Of a stretch of 64,000 nt of DNA, positions 39,601 to 47,299 are shown piece by piece. Source of the DNA: Hymenolepis diminuta (lineage: Eukaryota; Platyhelminthes; Cestoda; Cyclophyllidea; Hymenolepididae); assembly GCA_900708905.1 (NCBI GenBank), contig CAADRB010000030.1:242707-306706 (forward strand), given 5' to 3'. Position 1 is the first letter of the stretch. Each line of letters opens with the position of its first letter. The position numbers were made by a program, and so were the translations under genes. Below the pieces are notes generated by a model. That model saw nothing but the letters and a program-made list of their open reading frames with translations, had not been told where the DNA came from and did not search any database.

Positions 39601-42219
39601 TGACGTCCGGTAACACTTTGAAGGGCACGAAGATCTGCCAAGGCATCGCTGACTGCCCTTTCAGTGTGACTGATGGCTGTTTGAATTTCAGATTCGATAT
39701 CTAGATAAAATTGGAGGGGAAATAAGATCATTTCTTGAACTTTGACGAATTATTATTTTGCTAATTCTTAATCAAGACTTTGTCCCAAGCACCTTGAATC
39801 AATATCGGACAAAACCTAAGTTCATTGAAATATCATAATAGCAAATTAAATAACAACTAAAACAATCTTTCACCCAAAAGTTTCGTTAAACTCATAACCT
39901 TATAGTAAATGTCAATCTGCGACTAGTAGTCCAAGATTTCCCGTCATCAGCTGATAGAAAGATCTCGTAAATACATATACAGAAGAATTAGAAACTAAAA
40001 CCTAAGCAGAAGTGGAGCCAATTGAATAGAATCTACAAAGTGCGCTTACAGATTTTGTACAAGTGTCTAAATCATTTTTGGTCAGCTAATTCCCAAAAAG
40101 TAGAACAAAATTAGTCTCTAATAATACAATCATAGATAGGAAGCATTAGTGAGAAATACTCAAGCTGTTAACTCTTTAGTATTACCATTTTATCAATTAC
40201 TGCATTTGCATCAGCCGATTCGGAAAGTATCAGATAAGACATTAAGTTAATAAGGAGGTATCTGATAAGAAGCAGAACTAAACGCTTTCGATATCATGGG
40301 CAGGTTCATAAAATTGTGTAAACAAAATTCGTTCCTCAGATATTAGATCTTTCGACAACTGATCGTACCTGTTAAATAATTCGCCCCATTACTAGAGTAC
40401 TGAATTACCAAGTTTCCATAATCCAAGTTGTAAATAAAAGAGTACCCTCACAATAAAGTAATGTCTTCGTTGAGTTGCAAACAATCTAACTTCTTCCTCT
40501 AGGTTTAGGAAAAACCACGATGACATTAGGTGACAAGGACCAAATATGTAACTGTATCTTGCCCACATAATAAAAGTTTCTTAATTAAAGATTATTCAGA
40601 AAAGTAAACAATCCGGAAAATATAAACTCATAATGACAATGCAATCTAGAAAACCTAAACAAATATCCTAATTATGTTCCAAATATGAGATAATGGCAGT
40701 AAAATCAATCCGACAGCATCTCTTCACTTCGGGCAGAAACGAAGAATGAAGGTTAAATAAGCGTTCTAAACATTAAAAAATCTTGAAAATAATGCATTCC
40801 AGGCACTGACATCTGTATACCATTAGGTCAAGTCAGTCAATAAAAGCTAAAGAACTTTCATCAATTTCGGTTTGATTGCGGGATGGTAATTTAGAGTTAA
40901 AAATGAATGTCGAAACTTATTCCAAAATAGGATTGAATTTCCCGCTCAGGGTGAAAATATATATATCAACTACTTAAAGTTATTAAGTAGAATATATTGC
41001 AATGGAATATACCCGATAGAAGAGGGTACTTAGAATAGTAAAGCACGTCTAAAGGGCGTATAAAAGCATTAATTATGCCTCATCCAGTGTACGAGGTAAA
41101 CTTGATTATGATACAACCATTTGAATCTACTACAATGATAACCAAGTGATTAAATAATTTGATTTCCTATTAAAATAGTTTTGACCAACCTTGGATCGAT
41201 TGCTTCACATCCCCAATAATACGCGTAGTATCTAAAGTTGATGGAAAAGTTGGTCCAACTCCAGTATCCTCAGGGCTCTAATATGAGACGTGGGAAAATT
41301 TTTATGATAAATCGGAATTTTAAATGGGCAATAAAGTGCAAGAGAAGGAAATATTAAATTCAAGTTGGGTCAAAAATTTCAGAATTGAAATGCAAGTGAA
41401 ATGAAAATAAATCGCGAGAAATGACTTACCACAGAAACTCTAAAAAAGAAACAAACGATGTATGTGGTAAAAATGTAAAATAATTTCGGTTATAAAGAAA
41501 CAAAAAACGGAAAAGTAAGAGGCAAAAGAAGCTTTTTTGCAAATACATGCCACAAACATCGTCGCGGAAGCACAACTAACCTCCGATTAAAGGATTTGGG
41601 CTGAACTTCATCACTGTAATTATTGTTAGTTAATCAATTAGACGTTATTTACGCGATACACGAAAAAGCGAAAATCAACTTACTTTTTCGTTGGAAATTC
41701 GAAGGGCGTAAATGAGGATATATCAAATGAAGACGCCTTCTTTCTCCAATCATTGAAAACTTCACTCATGCTGTCGATGTAAGGTTTGAGTTGAGGAACA
41801 GTTTGAGTAACGTAATCGCGGACTTGTGGACTCAGATAGAGGACAAGAGCGGCACCACCAACGACACCAGTTATGCCGAGTAAACTTCGAAATATTGAAC
41901 TTTGTTGGGGTTTAAACTGGCCAGAATAATCATAACTATCTTCGGTCCTCCAATTCCGTCTGCAAATCAATCACCCAAACCGGCATAGTCATCATTATTC
42001 AATCAGTTATTCCAATAAAAAGTGTTATAAAATGACTCTACTATTAGTTTAAACTTTACCTCTTAAGAGTGGTAAGAGTTCCCCTATGAGCGACAATGGG
42101 GAAGATGATACTGTGTTGAACCTGAAGCCCATGTCTGACCAAAGATTCCTTAAAATGTTAAATAAGCTCATGACATTATATACCTTAACAATAGGTGAAC
42201 AAGAGATTCTCGACAACAT
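15687..42219 (-). CDS. IMMT: MICOS complex subunit MIC60 (mitofilin), 13 exons, 735 aa
   Basis: MIC60 is an inner mitochondrial membrane protein that organises crista junctions in the MICOS complex. Exons in transcript order: 42184-42219, 42060-42148, 41684-41959, 41581-41613, 41430-41439, 41190-41277, 39576-39700, 39425-39507, 39209-39344, 34374-34500, 30019-30248, 16215-16733, 15687-16142. All introns are GT-AG and the frame is continuous: 2208 nt including TAA, close to the usual 730-760 aa. The N-terminus (MLSRISCSPIVK, then basic and Ser/Thr-rich) looks like a mitochondrial presequence. One membrane segment lies at about residues 68-84 (SLLGITGVVGGAALVLYL), followed by PQVRDYVTQTVPQLKPYID, which is typical of the family. 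Residues 220-480 are charged and coiled-coil-like. The last 150 or so residues are the conserved mitofilin C-terminus (AADWIRDARRFLEVHQAVQA). Intron lengths run 35, 100, 70, 141, 152, 1489, 68, 80, 4708, 4125, 13285, 72. Identity is confident; individual splice sites could shift by a few bases. Confidence 0.93.
18996..19015. repeat. (AT)n microsatellite
   Basis: A pure AT dinucleotide run of about 20 bp just upstream of the Tc1/mariner relic. Confidence 0.85.
19090..20190 (+). pseudogene. Tc1/mariner-superfamily transposase relic
   Basis: Pieces in shifting plus-strand frames follow transposase order. First come helix-turn-helix remnants (SHICKVRKELNEKNGDELAP, about 19186-19250). Next is VHQDLRYLG...LMHAKRFLKKLQ, then FSDQKHLHQNEKVNPRNKRW (19560-19620). 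After that come a VMHFGVVSNEG block (about 19684) and QQDLVSSHKAHKTQDWMAENF (about 19860-19925). The order ends with LWPPPNSSDLKPSHYYVW, the counterpart of the usual WPPSSPDLNPLDYYVW, and a tail INKDHLIKACSRL...RIESVIEAEG. There are many stops and frameshifts. It is a different lineage from the 12.8-kb mariner. No terminal inverted repeats were recognised, so the limits are those of the coding remains. Confidence 0.88.
20330..20415. repeat. Dispersed repeat R3, copy 2
   Basis: Aligned in the same orientation with 7332-7420. It includes ACATGACAGATAGGGGTTCGAG and, about 35 bp later, 'GACTTCGTGGAC'. It begins about 140 bp after the transposase relic. A minus-strand open frame across it (20262-20561) has no recognised similarity. 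Confidence 0.6.
22199..22330 (+). repeat. tRNA-like SINE copy
   Basis: A-box-like head 'GTGACATAGCGGTTAACGTG', then 'TACATCTACCAAATCAAAAGTC', and a decayed B box AAGAATTCAATATT. The 3' part GGATGGCAGAATACAC...TTTCTCATCAGAGA matches the family tail. An internal part near 22260 is deleted. Confidence 0.7.
26105..26185. repeat. Possible dispersed repeat R4, copy 2
   Basis: The partner of 15140-15225: GTATTCAGAGCTGA plus a downstream CCTTAGGCAATCAAAAAG block. Confidence 0.3.
27225..27355 (+). repeat. tRNA-like SINE copy, 5' truncated
   Basis: It starts after the A box at 'AAGTCAAAAGTCATGAGATGAATGCTC' and runs through 'CATTCAGTGACGTGGATGGCC' to AGAGGGGTAGTAGAATGCAAG and a CTCCAAGATAC tail. Confidence 0.65.
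29715..29850 (-). repeat. tRNA-like SINE copy
   Basis: Minus-strand reading: 'GCCCATCGGTGCACACCCAG', 'GAGCGGAACGGCCAATCGTA', 'AAGTTTGGCTAATAAAGGGG', then TAGCTGAAATCGAGTTTCTC and ATCTGGGAGA. The body and tail are well preserved; the A-box head is altered. Confidence 0.75.
33321..33341. repeat. (AT)n microsatellite
   Basis: A pure AT run of about 21 bp within MIC60 intron 10. Confidence 0.85.
34172..34314 (-). repeat. tRNA-like SINE copy, near full length
   Basis: One of the best copies. On the minus strand, the A-box region GCGGTGTAGCGGTTAACACG is followed 25 bases on by a B-box-like 'GACTCGATGAGC'. The body has GTGTACAGCTAGTTAGTGG and GCCAGCC, and the tail has 'CTAATAAGGGGGGTAGGAGAC' and GAGTTTCTTACCGG. 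Confidence 0.8.
36177..36234 (-). repeat. tRNA-like SINE, head fragment
   Basis: On the minus strand: CCGGTGGCGTGGTAGTCACA (A-box region), then 'TACATTGCCACTAAGTTTGATATC' and a B-box-like GCAAGTTCGATTTG. Only the tRNA-like head is kept. Confidence 0.65.
36849..36918 (+). repeat. tRNA-like SINE, head fragment
   Basis: 'GATGTGGCGGACAGTGTATATG', then AAATTCGATGCTCATCGGCAC (B box plus start of body), then 'CCACTAAACCGAATG'. Confidence 0.6.
38605..38736 (-). repeat. tRNA-like SINE copy
   Basis: The minus-strand head CCGGTGGCGTATCAGTCAAC ATGCATCTG is followed by a diverged body and a tail with 'GCTGCGAGTTTTATACCAGAG' and GGTTCCTGGACG. The B box (TTAGGGGCTAG) is eroded. Confidence 0.6.
41430..41439 (-). 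other. IMMT: 10-nt microexon of MIC60 (exon 5)
   Basis: The ten bases AGTTTCTGTG are flanked by a TTTCTTTTTTAG acceptor and a GTAAGT donor. They join exon 4 (ending CGG AG) to exon 6 (starting AGC CCT GAG) as AGA GTT TCT GTG AGC, i.e. R-V-S-V-S at residues 145-149. Skipping it shifts the frame and brings an in-frame TAG within exon 6. Confidence 0.85.
42149..42183 (-). other. IMMT: 35-nt first intron of MIC60
   Basis: It begins GTATAT and ends TTTTAAG, and splits the presequence after residue 12 (PIVK). Reading through it gives a frame that does not match the next exon. Removing it joins the N-terminus to RRNWRTEDSYDYSG in frame. Confidence 0.8.
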
Positions 42220-42770
42220 TTCTAGGAATTTCAAGGTTAGGTAAGAACTTAGGCTGTACTATCGACCAACCAGAAATTACCTTGAGGTGGGATAATATTA
42301 TTGCAATACATAATGTTTGTATACACTTTAAATCTGAAATAATGACTTTAATTTGTAGGTCGAGTAATTATAGTGTTGTTGTATATATATATGGCAATTT
42401 TAACAGCCTTTTTAGGATAGGGATTTTAAAATTCGTAAAGAACAAAATTTTATATTGGAAAACTGAATAAAAACCATCACGTCCTAATCTGACAAGATAC
42501 CAAACTGTTTTTCACACATCAGGCGCAATTATATTATGAGTTTCAGGAGACTTTACGGCCACTTTTAAAATATCATTAATTCTTAATAAGCAGGTATTTT
42601 AAACGAATAATCAGTTTATCTTAAAGATTTTTTTCCTGACAGTGAGAATTGTGCGCGGAAGAGTTTGTTATTATAGAATAGCTGGATTAATTAAGTATTT
42701 GACCATCACAGGAATGCACGCAAATTTAAGAAAGTTAATTCTATGTTAAGAGTATTCTGTTGTGTATATA

Positions 42771-42820
42771 NNNNNNNNNNNNNNNNNNNNNNNNNNNNNN
42801 NNNNNNNNNNNNNNNNNNNN
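42771..42820. other. Assembly gap (50 N)
   Basis: A 50-base N run in the spacer upstream of MIC60. Confidence 1.
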
Positions 42821-43712
42821 AATGTGATTAAAGATATTTTGGGAGTCTAACGAGAATAGGTTAAATCTAATGATCTTTCTGGAGGGTCTAAAGGAAGCAG
42901 AAACCTTTCCCAAATGTAACTGCCGAGGGTTAAGTAGGATCATGTATGTATTGGACAAAAGTAAATAATTGAGAGGGAAAGGAGAAGGAATATGAAGAGA
43001 AATACAGAAATAGGAGGGAAGAAAATAATCGTCAGCGATGAATGAGTGGAAACAAATTTATGAGAGAGGTCGAGTAAAGGTATGCTAAGAGCAGTCGATT
43101 CTTTTACAGTTTTCGTTCATCAGTTAGACAGTATTCAAAAAAACTTCATTTGACAATTAGGAGAGTGCAGAATTGGGTTAGTATGTGCGTTCGAACAGCA
43201 CCAGTTATGTGCCCTCCAAATAGCCGGACCTCGAGCTATAGGAGATTAAATCAGCCTAAATAATTTTTGCCTATTCAGTTAGTAGCATAAACATTTTTCT
43301 GTTACATCCGACTACTTGGACAAACTAAGATTTAAATCGTAATAATGTAATAATGATAGTTACATCGATAACCCTCTTTCTCCCAATTCTGAATCGACCA
43401 ATTAGGGTTTCCTAGGAAAGTAATAAGCCAATCCGTTAATTATCGAATCTAATATGCGTTATTCCCAATTTGATAATCTCCACATCGCATAATTAGAATA
43501 CCATGAATCGGAAGCATTGGCGTATATATTTGCCACTTAAGCGAAAATATTAAGCACTAAGCGCATTGAAAGGAAATTTTTTTCCAATACTCACTTTTGA
43601 TTTATGGAATATTTTTCCGGAGACACTCCATTGTGAAACTCGCATTCTCTATTGATATATTTACAGGTTTTATGCGGTCCTATTGCTTATTCCCCTCATT
43701 GGTTATATGCCG

Positions 43713-43737
43713 TTGAAAACCAAATTTTGGTTTTCAA
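43713..43737. repeat. 12-bp perfect palindrome
   Basis: The arms TTGAAAACCAAA and TTTGGTTTTCAA are separated by a single T. It lies in the MIC60 upstream spacer and has no known role. Confidence 0.85.
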
Positions 43738-44450
43738 AATATTTTTGACAAATTGAATTATTATTCTGTGTTGTTCTAATAATTAGACGACACTTTTTTA
43801 ATTGTTGCTCATCCTGCAAACAAAGATTTAATTGAAAGTTAACTCACCAACTTTACCTCAGTCCGAATTCCACTCACTTATCATTGACGCTTTTTCTCTA
43901 CACATTTCTTACTTCCTCTCTCACTCTGCTACATTTTTCTATTACGTCATGATCCGATTCAAGTCTTCGTCTTCTTTTTTTGGGAAAAGTTACTGTATCC
44001 CGTTAGCCTTAATAAAGCTCAGTTGTTTTCGTAAGAAGATAGCTCAACCCTAACTGAGCCAAACTCTAAAAGCAGCTTTAGCGTTGGAATTTGTGCTGCT
44101 GTAAGGTATGTTAACCGCTGCTTATTTGTCGCTTGCATCCCGCATTTCTATAAGGAAAAGTACAACCAAGATTCAAAGTCTATATATTTTAGTTCATGTT
44201 CTCTTAAAATATTCTAAATATATTCTAGAATGTCCCTTAAGTGGTAACTGCCTTGTGGTAGCTCCATTTCAGAAATACCTATAGAAAGGCGGATAAATTT
44301 ACCAACTCTAGTTTTCAAGCTTAATCATCGGTTGGATTTAACTAGTTCAAAGCCCGAAGACAAGTATGAGGAGCGACCTGACGATGACTGAAACACCGAA
44401 TCCCGTTGAAGAAGGTGATTCTCACCACTCATTCTGGGTAGAATAGCTTT

Positions 44451-44589
44451 GTGGTATCTCCTTGATGAGGACCTTTAATTCCACCACTCCATTTATTAGC
44501 AAACGTGATTGACCACTCTGATCATTAGCTTTACACTGATAGGAATCGGATTCAACTTCGGAAAACAGTTCGCTAATCACTGAGTCACC
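44451..44589 (-). repeat. tRNA-like SINE copy, near full length
   Basis: The minus-strand head 'AGGTGACTCAGTGATTAGCG' is followed by a B-box-like TTGAATCCGATTCC, a body with 'CAGTGTAAAGC...CAGAGTGGTCAATCACG', and a tail with AATGGAGTGGTGGAATTAAAGG and 'CCTCATCAAGGAGATACC'. It lies just past the 3' end of the F-box gene. It explains a 72-aa open frame here that superficially looks Ig-like. Confidence 0.75.
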
Positions 44590-44730
44590 TTTTCCATACC
44601 AGTGAAAAGTATTCCCGATATTTATATTGATATGCAACACAAAACTAAGTCAGCTACTTTTCACACCTTAGTTCGACTATATTCTAACATAAATAATCAA
44701 AAATAAAGCTTTTCCAAAAAACATACGGAA

Positions 44731-44736
44731 TTTATT
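44731..44736 (-). terminator. Poly(A) signal of the F-box/LRR gene
   Basis: AATAAA on the minus strand, about 48 bases after the stop codon. Confidence 0.7.
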
Positions 44737-44784
44737 TAGCAAAAATATGGAAAGAGTGAAGAGTTCAAATAGGAAGAGGTGGGA

Positions 44785-46714
44785 TTAGATGTTGATCACT
44801 CTTTCATGAAAATCAATATGGAGGCTTAGATCACGCCAAAACACAGAATAGAGTTCCGGATAAGCGCGTTCAAGATCCCACCATGAAGAAAAATGGTTCC
44901 GTTCAAATGTGTATGCTTTTCGACACTTCTTCGTCTTTGGTTTCACAGCCAAGCAGGAGAAGCTCCCACGATGAAGAAAGACAAGAATAAAGTACCGGCC
45001 CTGAGAACCACCCTGCTGCTCATTGTACCAGGCAGATCCGATCGCTTCTACCATATTTGCCGATAGACCAATATGTCCGACAGAATTAGCCACATCACAT
45101 ATTATGCACACATAACGCAGACTCCTATTTTTCTTTAGACAATACAAAAGACCTCCTTCGTCAGCCTCATTACTCCAAAACAGCTGTTCCGTGTACAAAA
45201 GAAAGGCATCTAGAGTTTTGCTGTCAGGCAACCACGCACGAAAATTTAGCCGACCATCAAGTCTTCCGTGCTGAATGCGTCTAGTGTGAAGAATCATTAA
45301 GGTAGTGAGTTTGGTTGAGACAGTCAAATAACGGAACACATCTCCTCCTTCTAATAAAGGGACAGGAGCAATACTCAACGTCCTTACATTCGGAAAAATT
45401 TCGAACATATGCCGCAACATTCCATCAGCAATTTCCCCCTGGGGGATTGTTTGTGCGCTAAAATAGCTTACACAGCCGCATCGATATTCAGGAATGAAAT
45501 GTAGAGACTGGACGGATGGAAATACACAGCGAGTTTGCGCAAATGTACTGCACTCATACCGGAATGAGGCAAACTTTGACCAGGCCATGAAAAACTGGCG
45601 AGGGAGTTTAAATTCGCGGAGATACTTAAACTCCTTTAGTAGAAGAATGGTATTCAAAAAGTTCAACCATACACCATCCCAATGGGGCATAAGCCAAGAA
45701 AAGATGCTCGCGTTAACACACTGGTGCAATGTCGAATTGCATTCCACATCTTGATCAGTAAACTGAATTTCCTTTACGGAAACAAACTCCCTATAACGAT
45801 CAGATGTATTCGGACTCCAAACCAAAGGTTTCCAGGAGAAAGGAACAGTGTGAAAGCTGCAGTGCTCAATGATGCAATCACAATAATTGAATTTGAACAC
45901 AAATTTGTTCAAACGAGGAAAAGTTTCTCTGATTCTAATATGGGAATTATTAAGAAAAGTCACATCCTTATCCGTTACCTCCAACTCTACCAAATTTTCA
46001 AAGGGGCCTCGACCTTCAAAAAAGGGAAAGACCTCACGAGACTCGTCTAAGATAAAGCTCAGCTTTTTGGCTTTAAGGAAAAGAGGGACTATAGGGTTAA
46101 TAACAGAATTATCATTATTTCGCCAGTGCAACACGTTCAGAGTCACGTTCTCCAAGTTAGCAGGAGGAACGGCCAAATTTGGACTTGGGAGACTACTATC
46201 CGAGTATAAAGACATACGAAGCGAAACTGACTTGATATGAAAAAATACAGAAGCTGTGCTGAGTGAAAACAAATCAGAAACCTGATACCTATCAGTAATC
46301 TGTTTGCTAAGGTCCAGGACAGTCAAACTGGAGAAGCTGAGCGGACCAAACTTGATCAGTTGCAAAAGGACGCCAATTGAGCCCCTTGGCTTAACAATTC
46401 CACCATAGAGATCGTCTTCAGTGACACTACGGAAGCGAACTATCCGATAGAGCTTTGTCGTGTTCCAAACGCCTTCGTACGCGCATGAACCGTCGAAAAT
46501 CAACTGATCTGGTGGGTGATTTTTATAACAGGAGACAACAGACTGCAATTGAAACCAACTAGCATAATCTAAATAGTCAGCAATACACCACCGGACAAGC
46601 CACGGCATTCGATCAATTGACTAAAATAAAAAACTTAGTGGCTACTCACTGGCTAGACTTCAAAATGATTGAAATTTAATGACTTACAGACACAGAGCTT
46701 GAACTGCCATCCAT
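44785..46714 (-). CDS. F-box/LRR-like protein, 620 aa, two exons
   Basis: Exons 46688-46714 and 44785-46620 are joined by a 67-nt GT-AG intron in phase 0. The start is MDGSSSSVSS followed by IDRMPWLVRWCIADYLDYAS, which I read as a divergent F-box. The rest shows repeated leucine-rich segments, such as FSSLTVLDLSKQI, LENVTLNVLHW, FENLVELEVTD, FPRLNKFVFKF, FPNVRTLSIAPVPL, TKLTTLMILHTRRI and RSLRYVCIICDV. This is the layout of F-box/LRR substrate adaptors of SCF ubiquitin ligases. The repeats are irregular and no named orthologue is recognised, so it may be lineage-specific. An alternative ATG four bases downstream is out of frame. A CTGCAG acceptor lies 10 bases before the ATG, and RPL31 ends 143 bases upstream on the same strand. 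The frame is certain, the family call is moderate, and substrate and function are unknown. Confidence 0.8.
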
Positions 46715-46724
46715 CTATCCGACC

Positions 46725-46742
46725 CTGCAGGAAGAAACTGCA
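46725..46742 (-). promoter_or_regulatory. Candidate trans-splice acceptor before the F-box gene
   Basis: On the minus strand a pyrimidine-rich AGTTTCTTCCTGCAG ends at 46725, leaving a 10-base leader before the ATG. It lies about 120 bases after the RPL31 AATAAA, the spacing expected of a spliced-leader acceptor between polycistronic genes. A normal 5'-UTR intron would look the same. Confidence 0.4.
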
Positions 46743-46847
46743 GTGAACTCAACAGTGCTAAATGAGATATACTGCTCTAAGCTGTTTACAAATAATGAGT
46801 CCTCAAAACAAACACGGAATCAAGACAAATAAACCGTATATAGACAT

Positions 46848-46853
46848 TTTATT
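46848..46853 (-). terminator. RPL31: Poly(A) signal of RPL31
   Basis: AATAAA on the minus strand starting four bases after the TGA, so the 3' UTR must be very short. Confidence 0.75.
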
Positions 46854-46857
46854 CCCT

Positions 46858-47260
46858 TCACTTTTCAGGTTCTACATTAATGTTTTGCTTTCCTTTAAAG
46901 TCAGCACAAGGAACATACGATACGAGAGTGTAGAATTTATGGGGACTATCCTCATCTTCGTTGCGTTTTCTTGCAAGCTTAACGCGGACTCGGTAGGGAA
47001 CATTACGAACTCCCTTTGACCATATAAATCTATCGAAAAAAATATCCTTATAGAAATAAAACTTACTCGTTAAGTCGCACATTAACGCGAACATCTTCAG
47101 TACCCATCATTTTACGGGCAAATTTACGAATTTCCTGCAAAGCACGTGGAGCCCTTTTTTTGAATCCGACACCATGAATACGCTTGTGAAGATGAATAGT
47201 ATATTCACGCGTAACGGCGTCTTTACGAACAGTGCGCTTGACTTTCTGTGAGCGAGCCAT
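46858..47260 (-). CDS. RPL31: 60S ribosomal protein L31 (eL31), 121 aa, two exons
   Basis: A component of the large ribosomal subunit near the exit tunnel. Exons are 47067-47260 and 46858-47029, joined by a 37-nt intron (GTAAGT...CGATAG). The split codon gives [18 protein letters not shown], matching the family's RLNKAVWAKGIRNVPYRI. Conserved blocks are [41 protein letters not shown] and [22 protein letters not shown]. Length agrees with the usual 120-125 aa. The chosen ATG gives [10 protein letters not shown]. The frame stays open for 13 codons upstream to a TCTCTCTTTAG acceptor (exon edge 47299), so an upstream intron or trans-splice site is likely. Identity is very secure. Confidence 0.96.
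47030..47066 (-). other. RPL31: 37-nt intron of RPL31
   Basis: GTAAGTTTTA...TTTTTTCGATAG. Its removal restores the conserved eL31 sequence, which confirms it as a genuine mini-intron. Confidence 0.92.
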
Positions 47261-47299
47261 CTCACGTTCTAATTCACCAAAAGTGCTACCCGCTGAAAC

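Larger units (their letters stand above)
42220..44450. other. Spacer between MIC60 and the F-box gene
   Basis: It should contain the MIC60 promoter, but no core element stands out. It includes a 50-N gap, a small palindrome at 43713-43737 and a pyrimidine-rich stretch at 43850-43990. No recognised coding sequence. Confidence 0.6.

Noticed and set aside
44422..44640. 72-aa minus-strand frame with an Ig-like 'SDSYQCKANDQSG' string
   Set aside because: The interval is covered by a near-full-length SINE copy (44451-44589). The Ig resemblance is short and has no exon partner.
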